Position numbers and translations under genes: made by a program | DNA from: Didymodactylos carnosus | Taxonomy: Eukaryota > Rotifera > Eurotatoria > Philodinida > Philodinidae | Length of the DNA stretch: 64,000 bases | Assembly (NCBI GenBank): GCA_905250885.1 | Contig: CAJNOQ010000118.1 | Coordinates: 1 to 64,000 of the forward strand | Direction: 5' to 3' | Notes under the pieces: model-generated | Database searches by the model: none | What the model was told of the DNA's origin: nothing | What the model saw: the letters and a program-made list of their open reading frames with translations, nothing else | Part shown: positions 1-11,600 of the stretch, piece after piece | Numbering within the stretch: position 1 is the stretch's first letter | Layout: each line of letters starts with the position of its first letter

Positions 1-572
1 CAGTGGCGGACTTTTGGGAAAAACTGTAAGAGAAGGTCGGTCTACAAAAAACGGAAAAGATGCTTGTAAAATGATTATATCTAAAGAACAACAAAAAAAA
101 GTAAACAAAGTTGAACACTAATCATATAGTTGGATTCACAATTCAATTCTCTGCAGGATGCGCTGCTTTCCTTTTCTTTTTATATCTTTTTATATAATTC
201 AGAATTCAGTTTTCAGATGATGAGTCATCAGAAAATTAAGTTTTTTAACTTTCGAGTCCCATAACTTTGCAACGAAAGGACGTATCGAGTAGAAAATTTT
301 TGTGGAAATGGGCAAAGTACTAGGCAAAGCATAGGAAAAAATTTGCTCAAGCGAACCTCTTGTAACCTGAGTTATTACAGAAACATATCTAAACAAGTGA
401 TTGTACTAGAAAGTTACGTTTCTCTCATATGTGTTTAAAAAAAACAAAAAAAAAACAGAAGAATAAAACACAGAAAGAAAATATATAATGTATGAGCAGA
501 AATGATAAGAAGAATGATAGTACAGATGGAATTAGAAACGTTGAGTATTTTTTTATGTAGTTAACAAGAAGT
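1..572. other. Non-genic AT-rich sequence
   Basis: Only short open frames without recognisable motifs are present. A poly-A rich stretch lies near 430-460. Nothing supportable as a gene was seen. Confidence 0.5.
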
Positions 573-1090
573 CTATACAATCCAGAAATTATCTATATTT
601 TCAAATTTATCTAGAAAAAGAAGATTGTTTAGTGTGAAAGGTAACTCAGGTGCAATATTACAGCAGTCATTCTTTATTTTTGAACGAAGATGACTATAGT
701 GTAAACATTCCAAGAGGAAATACTTAACTGTTTCAGATTCACCACAAAGCTGATTATTAACTAATTTTTTGCTAAATAAATCATAGTTTAACCTAGAAGA
801 ATTAACTTGCATTTGATTGAAATACACTACATATTTTCGCTAAACATGGGTAAATTTAGGCTATCTGTAATATGGGTAAAAATAGTCATGCTGCTTTACG
901 CGAAAACAGGTCAGTTTAGCAATTTGACGTAATTCAATAGGTAGCTCATTGCATTGCCTTACCACCAACGGAAAAAAAGGTATTTTTAAATTTTTCTGTC
1001 TAAGTAATAAACGCATATAGATGTTCTGCCATTCGAGATCTTAGAGATTTAGAAACAGTTGGATATATTGGTATTCTTCGAGATAGAAAA
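573..1090 (-). mobile_element. LINE (non-LTR retrotransposon) remnant, C-terminal end of ORF2
   Basis: On the minus strand an 84-codon open stretch at 573-827 carries a cysteine/histidine pattern (LCGESETVKYFLLEC, then H and Y) like the zinc-knuckle found at the C-terminal end of LINE reverse-transcriptase proteins. Just upstream, in other frames, come degraded peptides such as FFPLVVRQCNELPIELRQ, which resemble the FFPRTI..WNxLP segment of LINE ORF2. In-frame stops and frame changes separate the pieces, and no RT catalytic motif (YADD) was seen. It is a 5'-truncated, dead copy. The clade is not assigned, and the left and right limits are approximate. Confidence 0.55.
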
Positions 1091-1611
1091 GATGGTGTAA
1101 GTCCTTTTTATACGTTAAACAATAAAAGAATGTTGTTCGTAACAAATAAGTATTCAATCCATCTCAGACTTTTACTACTTTTCTCTTGACGTCAAATACA
1201 TAGCTCCACTTACAATCAAAAAGTAGCTTTATACTGTATGCCATATATAGGTTTTAAATAAGCTGGTAAATCAATAAAATTAGTTTTGTGTGTAATCCTT
1301 TTTAAGCAAGCATACACCATATCAGCATATGTTATTATTGGTATTGCATATATGATTCAGAGAGCTTGACAAGTGTTCATTTCGGTGCATTTAGTAAAGA
1401 ATAAAATTACACTTTTTACATATTTCTTTTACATGCAATGGCCAGTCTAAAAATTTCGCTAGGTGTACTGTACTCCTTGATATTTATAATTGTCAACAAA
1501 CGTTAAAGTAAAACCACCCAGAAGTAGCTTAGGTAGTATTTTTCTTTACTAAATAACATAGCAACAGATATTTTCGAATTTAATGGCAATTCTCAGAAAT
1601 CGAACCATGTA

Positions 1612-1930
1612 CGTAGGGCGTTCAAAAAGTTTCCGGACTGATTTTTATGTCGATAGATATTATGCATTTGTTCCGGTATTATTTTTTTTCTTGTTTAGTC
1701 ATTGTTTTTGCAAAAAGTGAGTCGTATGATCCAGAGAACTACGTAACGTAGAGACGTCCTGAAAACGGGAGATAGCTTTCTAAGTACTGAATAAAAAAGT
1801 AAAAAGTGTTACAGTGCTGGACTTGTTACCTGTTTGTAGTTCGTACAGTCCTCTATCCATAGATATTACGATTTTTGCTTTTTGTTTTTTTAAAAGAAAA
1901 TCAGTCCGGGAACTTTTTGAACGCCCTGCG
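1612..1930. mobile_element. Mariner-type MITE, 319 bp
   Basis: The ends are long inverted repeats of about 34 bp. The left end reads CGTAGGGCGTTCAAAAAG from 1612, and the right end mirrors it down to 1930 (CTTTTTGAACGCCCTGCG). Both ends are flanked by TA (1610-1611 and 1931-1932), the target duplication used by Tc1/mariner elements. The interior holds no transposase, so this is a non-autonomous copy that would have depended on a mariner source. The two arms differ at only a few positions, which suggests a fairly recent insertion. Confidence 0.8.
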
Positions 1931-2021
1931 TATGAATTCTGTCCAAGTCAGCATTAATAATAACATTTACTGTTAACGCGATGTTGTTGAATGTTGGTTT
2001 ACTATTTTTTACGTTGGTTCC

Positions 2022-2379
2022 TGTAAAAATGTTATACACTTCAAGTGTAAGAAAATCATGGATGAACCTCCAGTTGTGGTACGCGCATGCTTCAAAATGT
2101 AGGATTTTCCCGAATAGTAGACTGGTTCTGTACTTCAAAGCATAGCTGTACTACACGTGGATTAACCACGCTTTAAGTGTAGTATAAGAACGCTCTACTC
2201 ATGATAAGATGGTAAAATATAGACCCAATAGAATTGTAGTACCACACTTTAAGTACGTAAAAAAGTAGCCCACATACAGTAAGAATACGGATGAAGCGTG
2301 GTATATCCCGTTATTGGACTATGTTTACCACGCTTCATCTATGATTTTTTTTACATTTAAAGTGTAAAAATGTTTTACA
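2022..2379. mobile_element. Small inverted-repeat element (MITE), about 358 bp
   Basis: The segment 2022-2066 is repeated in inverted orientation at 2334-2379, with roughly 80% match by eye (shared core ACACTT.AA.TGTAA.AAAATCAT.GATGAA). The interior has further palindromes built on the same motif, including a 14-bp perfect hairpin stem at 2290-2303 / 2326-2339. No coding capacity is seen. The family is not recognised. Confidence 0.6.
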
Positions 2380-5300
2380 GTGATTGTGATAGATCAAGTT
2401 CACTGGCAGAAACCGAGGCAAAAAATACTATTTGAAAGTATAATAAATAAATATAAAGACAAAGAAAGAAACGCGTATTCTAGATATTAATTAGAAATTT
2501 ATGCACAAAAAGGCAATTAGAGATTACAAGTTGTGGTCCCGGTTCCGATCCCGTTAAAAAAAATTTTCGTCTCGGTCTCGCCCACATCTACTGTCTACTA
2601 CACGAAAAGTACTTTCTTAACTCAACTGTTAATTCATATATGTACTGTTCATTCTTTTCATCGCCGCCTGGATCAAATGTTATTTCATTTTTCTTTGACA
2701 AATCGTCTGGGAATACAATCAGTGGAACTGATCGTACTGTGAGATCAGGTTGTAATAATGAGATAGACAGAGATTCTTTAATTAGTAATCGATATTCAGT
2801 CCTATCATGCTCTAATATCTTCCGATTTTCCCAGTCTGTCTTGTGTATTTTGTATTGCTGATTTATCCGCTATAAAACAAGAATCATCAATAATCACGAA
2901 ATAACTGGCAGTCAGACGTATTCCTTTTTTTTAACTTGAGTAACACTCCGCTGTGAAGCTTCAGTTGTAGCTGCTCTAGTGAGATGTGCTCCATTTTGTT
3001 GAGCCGATGATGTTACATTGTTTTGTAGCTGCAGATCAGATAAATCATGAACACTTTTGTGGGAGATAATTGATCGATTTCAAATTGTTCAGAATGATTT
3101 GTTCTCAAATGGTTGTATGAATTTAATGAGATGAACTATTTTAGCAGTGGTAAATTCGACCTTACCAAAATCTTGTGCGTTTGCAGCTATCGTCATGTAC
3201 AGTTTTCAAATGAATTTTTGTTTGAACATGTACAATTCATAATAGCATTTTTTTGTTATACAAAGAAGACGCTCAAAATTGCCAGTTATGTACTATCATT
3301 GGTTTTCTGTGTATAGTGAACAAATGTTTGTAGAATATCTTTGTAAAGTAATTGAATATCGAGAAGGGCTGGAAGTATATCTGATCGATTCCCTATGATA
3401 GACTATCTATATTCTGTAAGTTTTATTATCCATATAGATGACTTTTTTTTGTGTTATCAAAACTGACTGATTTCTAGCGACATCTATCGTGGGACTGTAG
3501 GAAAGATTTGCTTAGCTTTTTTTCTCTCTGGATCGGACGATATCTCAGATCATCTCTCTGAATATATTCTCGCTCATGGTTAAAAGGAATTTCCATTTTT
3601 TTTCCTTATGATTGGCATATCCATGGAATATCTTAGTCACTTCCGTATTTTGCTCACACACACACACAGACAGAGAGACAGATATGTGTGCAGTGGTTGA
3701 GCCACATTTTGTAAGACCCTAGACTAAAGTCAAGGGAAAAACGATGATAAAGAGAACAACAAGTGTAATTTTCTTCATTAAATCTTTTGAAGATCTTATA
3801 TAGATTCCTCAGGATGCGTTAGACTCAGCTGCAGTGAGTGGATCCTGATCAAAAGTTTTCAAGAAACAAAATCTTTAAAGAACTTGTGGTAGATTTTCAA
3901 CTCAATGTTTTTTTCGTTGAAGATCGAATATATATATACACGTGCATTCACCTTTAAGAGATGGGACAAACAGACACATGCAGAACAAAATTGCGTGCTT
4001 CATGTTTTAATTTCTATATCAGCCTTTTTTCACAATATCCATCTTCTCCAGTAGAAAATTAAAAACTGTTAAAAACTAGAATATCAGAAGGTCTGGGAAC
4101 TCTGTACAAAACACTTATCAGATAGGACACATATTTCTTATAAAATGGATGATGACTTTCTATTAATCAAATCAATTTTTTTGAATACGACCTGATAAAA
4201 TGACACAAAACAGTCCAAAAGAACTTCTTCAGTTCTTATAATGCTCTCAAATGAACCACCCAGTTAGTTTCCGCCTAGACACTAAGCAACATATATGCAA
4301 AACATGGTTATTCACCAAAGTTTTATCCAATGACATAGCTTTTTATTCGTTCCGTACAATGCTTTTTTTCATCTTGGAGTCGGCCATTTTGTAGAGCTGT
4401 TATTTGGAGCTAAAAGAAAATAACAATTTACAAAACTTTATTTAAATTTACATATAAAGACTAGAGGATTTACTTCAAGAAGAAAGCAGCAGATTCAAGT
4501 CCAGTTTTGGACTTTCAAAATCCATAAAAGTCCAAACTCTGCCATTCTCCTTGACTTACCTAGTGTCAGGTTCTTGTTCAGCATAAATATTTTACTGTAG
4601 TTGACTGTTATTTTCATCTTAAAAATAAAATTACAGGATAAATTCACTCGCAACATGGCCCAACTGTGTGCGAAATGCTGGAGTTTTTGAAGCTCGAACC
4701 GGGGCTCAGGATCAAATAGGTGGAGGAAATGGTTGCTAGAAAAGTTGGAGATCTTGATGAGTACTACTCAGAAAAAGGTTTTGAAAAAAAAGTTAACGTT
4801 TGATTCTGAAGAGGGACGTGTTGAGAGGAAGCCGTGTTTTAAGGGTGAGCTACATTGTGACACCTATCTCGCGAACGAAAAATGGCATAAAGTTAGTTTT
4901 CTTGCCGCTCGATAAATTATGACATGAGCTTTATTTTTATAAAAAAGTTATCGCATTTCATTGACGCCCTATTTAAAAATTTTGTTGATAACTGGAAACG
5001 AAAAATTCTATTTTGGGGGGTGAAGTGTAGTATGTGACATGCTCTTTGCGGTGGTCACACTCCGAACTCTTAGGACACTCTTAGAAAAGTGCAGTGAGCG
5101 ATTGAAAATAGGGGAAAATTACCAATTTCACTCCTTGTAATTCCTGAGCCTTATCGAATGACCTAGATCGGGGTCAAAGCTGGATTCTTACACAAAGAAT
5201 GCACTCAACACGGGCTATAAACCTAGCATAGTAAAATCTTGCCGGCTTTCAGGTTTTGTAAAAGTGAGTGATTGTTTTTATCATCATTCTATATTCATGT

Positions 5301-7181
5301 TTCTTGTAGTGTCTAATAACCAAGCCTTTTTGTGCATTCTCGGCACTATTATTAATATTCTGTATTGAAGTGATAGTTTATTATAGAGGGCACGAAGCAT
5401 ATACCAAATAGAAAAACTTAACTACATTTCATCAGAAAGTAACAGAATATATTATGCTAAGAACGCTGGTAAAAGCCTCATTAAATGTATGATTATCTAT
5501 TTTAGTTTTGATAATGAAATTTTTATTAGCTATGGAGGATCACAAGAGATTTTCACGAATCTGTCATGATTGTTCTCTCACTTATTCCACCTGTTTCGTT
5601 TTCTGTAACCAATAACGTGCTTCTTACATTTTTTGTATCAGTTTTGTTTTTTCGTATTAGTCTGCTATTTAATGTGTTAAAATTTTTAAATCGGAGATAT
5701 AATACCACGCAGTTCCAGAAAGTTTTGACCTGAGTGGACGAAAATCATCCGATCAAAAGACTAACGTCTGAGTCTAAAACCAAGAGACACTAGAGTCAAT
5801 TATTTCTTGTTTATAGAGTACAATAAGATTCAAATAAGCTTCAACCAAGCCAAGCCAAGGTCAAGTTATTAATTTTTTTTGTAACCAACTTTGTTTTATT
5901 TCGTCGTCTGTATGTAGTACACTGTCAGATTCTTTTTTGATTGTTGTTTTATTAAACGTTTGAACGATAGGTCTTTTTTTGTATGTGTATTCTGTTTGGA
6001 AATAGTGTGCAGTTATTATCTCTCTGCCTTGAATCTTCCATCTCTAGATGACTACTGTTATGACATACAAATCGTCAATGGTTACGTTTTTAAAAAAACA
6101 TTTTTCATTGTCACATGTTCTCGAAAATTGACTAACCACAAATTATTCTATTGAACTCAATTGAATATGTAGTATAGATCAATAAAAATGAACAAGTTTT
6201 GAATTGGTTGTAAATCAACAACGATATTATCTTTACCCATATGTCGGCAAAGTGAAGAATGAAATCCATATATTCTACTAGTGGAAAGAGCTTTTAGCAC
6301 ATATGACAGCTATAGTATTTCCAAGCATATCGCCTAAATCAATGTTATGTCCGCTATTTAGTAACTTATATTCTCAGTACTGATTTGGCTTTAAATTCTT
6401 GTGTTAGAACCGATAATGTGGAAATATCTTTAACAGTTAATTATTTTGTTTTAGCTATACGATCACTTCGGTGCAAACGAATGGATTAGCTAATTTTATT
6501 ATTTGTGCGTTCAATGTCTTCTTATTTCTTAATGCAACTCGTATTCCTTTAGTCAAATTGAACTATCGCTTCAAAGATTTTTAGAGTAAAACTTCTGTTA
6601 CTATACTCGGATATGGAATCATTTTTACAGAAATCAGCTTTTTCCATACTTCAAATGATAACTGATATCGCTATCAAAAATCATTGTAATCCTAGCCAAA
6701 ATATAAATCCAGAGATTCTTACTTGTTTCTGTTGTGAAAAAAAATTGTACTCGTGCTCAAGAAATCGCGTACTTTCTCAACTCTGGATCCTTTGCACTGG
6801 TAGCCAGAAATCAATTAAAACGTAAAAAGTAACACTTAAAACTGGGAACGGGCACGATTTTTTTAACTGCACTGTGTTTTCCGTCAATTCAGTTATTTTA
6901 TTAAACAGTATGCGTTTTTTTTCTTTGATGAAAAATTGCTATTGAGGATGGAATTATATGAACAAAATCATAGACAAAAATGAACAAAAAAGATGTCTCT
7001 ATGAATCTGTGATTATCATCTACCAAGTAATCTTTTCGATTTAGTTAAACATCTTTTCATAATTAACAGCTGTTCCGTCCTCTTTGTAGCAATATATTCT
7101 TTGTTTGCTTTATTCGTGCAGAAAAACAAAAGTTAAAATTGATAATGTCATTATAATATGTTGTGTCTATTTTTAACAGTT
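2380..7181. other. 4.8 kb without a recognisable gene
   Basis: Contains a (CA)n/(GA)n microsatellite at about 3653-3700 and scattered A/T runs. Open frames are all below 75 codons, overlap one another, and show no family motif or splice structure I can follow. The last few hundred bases are the probable 3' flank of the minus-strand gene ending at 7182. Confidence 0.5.
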
Positions 7182-8459
7182 TCAAGCAACCACCGTTGCT
7201 CCTCTCTGTCCTAATTGCAAATCTTCATTTAATACAAAAGTGTTTTCTCTCGGATACCAATCAAACGGTCGTCGTCCAAATTTCAAGTCAGTCTGTTGAA
7301 CTTCATTTGCTGACATTGGTCGTCTTAAACTTGTGGATAATACAGCCGGATGATTTTGTGGTTGAATTGAATTATTGACAAGTATACGTGTAGGCTGAAT
7401 ATTACCACCTACAGAAGGATTTGTAACATATTGAATAGGTGAGGCTGCTTGGATAAATGGGCCTTGTTGCGTTGCTGGTGCTATTCGGACTTGTGGAATT
7501 TGTGGCATTGAGAGAGACTGTTGTAATTGACCTCCAGTTGATGCATTCAGAATAATTGGGCTGTGACTTGTTCCACTATTTAACATTGACGAATTAAGTT
7601 GAAATGGGGGCAATACGAGAGGTTGACCTTGTTGATCTGTCGTTCCTTGAATTTGTATGGGAGGTAAAACAATCTGTTGATGTGCACCGCCAGATGGAAC
7701 AAGAGCTAGCGGCTGTTGTTGTTGAATTGCTGGTTGTATTTGTTGTATTGATGGTGTTGGACATTGTTGACTCGGCATTTGTATTGGCATTAGTATAATT
7801 GGTTGTTGTTGACGATGTTTTGAATGACGAGAATGTGAACGAGAATGACGATGGTAAGATGAACAAGATGCTGAAGTTGAAAAGGACGAACCCGTGCTGC
7901 ACGAACTACTCTCGATAATGCGCACAACTGGACGACGGCGATGATGTCTTCTTCTCAGACGTATTGATCTGGCACGACGAGAACGATACAATGGATAGGG
8001 TTGCATCACTGTAGAAATAGCCGGCATAGGCATTTGAGGAGGCATCATTGGGGGATACGATGTTGGCATTGAAACATTAAACATTGGTGGAACATTAGTT
8101 GCTGGTAGATTGTTTTGAGGCATAAAAGCGTTTGGCGTGATCATAGGTATCATATTATTATTATTAAATCCACTACCAAATCCGGGTTGTGGCATACCAT
8201 TATTTAGTAAATTTGGCATGCCATTATTTAGTAAATTTGGCATGCCATTATTTAGTAAATTTGGCATACCATTATTTAATAAATTTGGATACTGTGCTCC
8301 CATGCCTATGCCCTGGCCAAGTTGACCGAGCCCTGCTAGCTGACCAACTTGGGGACCGGCCAGTTGGCCCGGTTGTAGAAATGAATTTGGAGTTAAAACA
8401 GGAAAGGTCCCTCTGCTACCACCTGGTACTAGTTGGCCTACTGGAGGTTGTTTCACAAG
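7182..8459 (-). CDS. Gln/Pro/Arg-rich protein of unknown function (5' end incomplete)
   Basis: I do not recognise this family. The minus-strand exon is open for about 425 codons from a splice acceptor (TTTTCAG, next base 8459) to a TGA at 7182-7184. The N-terminal part is low complexity (GQL/AG repeats), followed by four copies of an eight-residue repeat, PNLLNNGM. A Pro/Met-rich part comes next, then a strongly basic block (RRRHHRRRP), a Ser/His/Arg region, and long Gln-rich stretches. The C-terminus is less biased (FGRRPFDWYPRENTF...). The first in-frame ATG inside this exon is at 8303, but the coding-like composition starts before it, so an upstream exon or a trans-spliced leader is needed. 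It lies head to head with the SWI/SNF ATPase, whose first exon begins within about 150 bp. Composition suggests a disordered, perhaps nuclear, protein; that is inference only. Confidence 0.6.
   Translation of the reverse strand, partial: LVKQPPVGQLVPGGSRGTFPVLTPNSFLQPGQLAGPQVGQLAGLGQLGQGIGMGAQYPNLLNNGMPNLLNNGMPNLLNNGMPNLLNNGMPQPGFGSGFNNNNMIPMITPNAFMPQNNLPATNVPPMFNVSMPTSYPPMMPPQMPMPAISTVMQPYPLYRSRRARSIRLRRRHHRRRPVVRIIESSSCSTGSSFSTSASCSSYHRHSRSHSRHSKHRQQQPIILMPIQMPSQQCPTPSIQQIQPAIQQQQPLALVPSGGAHQQIVLPPIQIQGTTDQQGQPLVLPPFQLNSSMLNSGTSHSPIILNASTGGQLQQSLSMPQIPQVRIAPATQQGPFIQAASPIQYVTNPSVGGNIQPTRILVNNSIQPQNHPAVLSTSLRRPMSANEVQQTDLKFGRRPFDWYPRENTFVLNEDLQLGQRGATVVA
8197..8289 (-). repeat. 24-bp tandem repeat encoding PNLLNNGM
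   Basis: Four head-to-tail copies of a 24-bp unit begin at 8197, 8221, 8245 and 8269. The first two are identical, the third differs by one base, and the last is more diverged. The unit is in frame with the minus-strand Gln-rich gene, so each copy adds eight residues. Confidence 0.85.
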
Positions 8460-8612
8460 CTGAAAAGAAACAAAGACAAGTTTTAATTTGTATAATCAGA
8501 CTTTTTGCAGCTGGTCCAACAAAAATGCAGAGAGTTAAACAGTGGGTTTTTATGTGAACCTAATCTTAAATCCGAGAGAGAATCTGACATAGGCTGTTCT
8601 CATGTTTTAGAT

Positions 8613-11600
8613 ATGATAATGTCTTCGCATATTCACATTGAACCAAATGCATTAGTTACTCTTGATCAAACAGACCTTAATCGTGTTCGGTCATCTGTTC
8701 TTAAATCTCAAATCTCAACCTATCGCCTATTAGCTCGAAATTTACCAGTTTCGGATGATTTAATTTCTTCGTGTTCCTATCAGACACAACTAGCATCGTA
8801 TATTCAATCACAATTAAATATTAATGAACAACAACAGCAACCACCTCACGCAATATCAGCGACCATCGTTCTTACTGATAATAAACACCAACATGTTCAA
8901 CAAACATTTCCATCAGCAACAATTATGTACAAAACGCTTGCTGGTTTAGAGAATAGTAATAATAATGTGCAACCACCCATACGTCGTCAAGAATATTTAA
9001 TTAGTTTGAATCCGTTACATATTCAACAAGAACGTGAAAAACGTGTATTAAATCGTATGTCATTTCGTCTAAATGAATTAGAACAAATGCCGGTACAAAC
9101 GAACAATCATTTGAATACTAAAGCATTAATCGAATTAAAATCATTGAAATTATTAACATTTCAAAAACAACTACGGAATGAAATATTATCAACAATGAGA
9201 AAAGATACATGTTTAGAAACAGCTCTAAATCCCCGTTCATATAAATGTCCAAAACGTCACTTATTACGTGAAGCACGTACCACTGAACAATATGAACGAC
9301 AAAAAAAATTAGAACAAGAACATCGACAAAAGGAAAAACATAATAAATTTATTAATCAAATACTTGTACATGTTAAAGAATTTCGTGAATTTCATCGACA
9401 TACACAATATACAACACAACGTATTAGCAAAGCTGTTATACTCTATTTTGCTAATAGTGAACGAGAATTAAAAAAAGAACAAGAAAGAAATGAAAAAGAA
9501 CGAATTAAACGGCTGATGAATGAAGATGAAGAAGGTTATCGGAAACTAATTGATGAGAAAAAAGATGCACGTTTAGCACTCTTACTATCACAAACAGATG
9601 CATATATTGACAATCTTAAACAGGTAATATAAATAAAAACAAACCAATGCTTAATATGTTTAGAAGATGATCTTTTCTTCTATATCTAGTTAGTACGACA
9701 ACACCAGCAAGAACAAAAAGTGACGAATCGGCAACGTGGCCGACCAAAAATCGTTTCAGAACAAAATTCCAATACATCAACTCCAGAACAAAAACCATTA
9801 CTTTCTGATGAATCAAAATTCTCAACAGAAACTGTATCAATAGTCAACGAATCTCTTCCACTTGAAGCTGAAACTCAAGATCAAACAGCTATTGTTTCAG
9901 AAGAAATTGATGAGTCGTCAACAACAAAGTAGGAGTATAAATGAATAGGATATGACAATTTGATTTTAATCATTTTTCTTCTTTTAGCGCTGTAATTGAT
10001 CAAACAAGGAACGATGAAGCTATTCGAAATGCAGTTAAACAAACAGCAACAAATGAAGATGATGAATATGATGCAAAAGAATCATATTATACATTGGCAC
10101 ATCGTATACTTGAACCAATCCACGAACAATCAAAACTATTAATTGGTGGTCAATTAAAACCATATCAATTACTAGGACTTGAATGGCTTGTATCATTGTA
10201 CAATAATAATTTAAATGGAATTTTAGCAGATGAAATGGGCTTAGGTAAAACGATTCAAACAATTGCATTGATCGTTCATTTATTAGATTGTAAAAAAAAT
10301 CCAGGTCCATCGTTGATCGTTGTTCCATTATCAACATTATCAAATTGGGCCGCAGAATTTCAATGTTGGGCACCGAATGTGAGCGTCATTCAATATAAAG
10401 GTACACCACAAATACGTAAAATGTTATCACAAACTATACGTACAAATCGTTTTAATGTTTTGTTAACAACATACGAATATATCATGCGTGATCGTTCAAT
10501 ATTATCAAAAGTACAATGGAAATATTTAATTATTGATGAAGGACATCGAATGAAAAATCATCATTGTAAATTAACACAGATATTAAATACATATTATACC
10601 AGTGCACCACATCGTCTGTTATTAACTGGAACACCGTTACAAAATAATTTACCCGAATTATGGGCACTATTAAACTTTATTTTACCAACAATATTTAAAT
10701 CAGCTACAACATTTACTGACTGGTTTAATGCACCATTTGCCACATTACCAAGTGAGAAAGTTGAATTAAATCACGAAGAAACATTATTGATTATTCGACG
10801 TTTACATAAAGTATTACGACCATTTTTATTAAGAAGATTAAAAAAAGAAGTAGAATCACAATTACCAGATAAAGTATGTATTCTAATATTCATACAGATA
10901 ATCTGTTTTAGAATTGTTTCTGTTTAGGTTGAATATATCATTAAATGTAAAATGTCAGCATTGCAACGTTTACTCTATGTTGCCATGTCAAAAAATCGTA
11001 CCTTATTAACAGAAAATCCCAATGGAAAAACAGGTCGTTGTGCTTTGATGAATAAAATTATGCAATTACGTAAAATATGTAATCATCCATTTTTATTTCA
11101 ACAAATTGAAGATAAACTAGCTGAATCGTTAGGATATAAACAAGGATATATTGATGGTCCTGATTTATTTCGTGTTAGTGGTAAATTTGAATTATTAGAT
11201 CGAATATTATCAAAATTAAAAGCTACTGGACATAAAATCTTGTTATTTTGTCAAATGACAGCTGTTATGAATAAATTAGAAATATATTTTTCCTATCGAA
11301 ATTATACATATTTAAGATTGGATGGTACAACAAAAAGTGAAGATCGATGTGAATTATTAAAAAATTTTAATGATGATAATGTCAAATGTTTTATATTTTT
11401 GTTATCAACACGTGCTGGTGGTGTAGGACTTAATCTACAAAAAGCTGATACTGTTATTTTATTTGATTCTGATTGGAATCCACATCAAGATTTACAAGCG
11501 CAAGATCGTGCACATCGTATTGGACAAAAAAATGAAGTACGAGTATTACGTTTAATGTGTGTAAATACAATTGAAGAGAAAATATTAGCACGTGCAAAAT

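Noticed and set aside
3640-3700. Possible CRISPR-like or minisatellite array
   Set aside because: It is a plain (CA)n/(GA)n microsatellite; no spaced direct repeats occur anywhere in the window.
7594-7902. 102-codon Ser/Thr/Asn-rich frame on the minus strand
   Set aside because: Off-frame shadow of the Gln-rich gene (CAA/CAG runs read as other codons).
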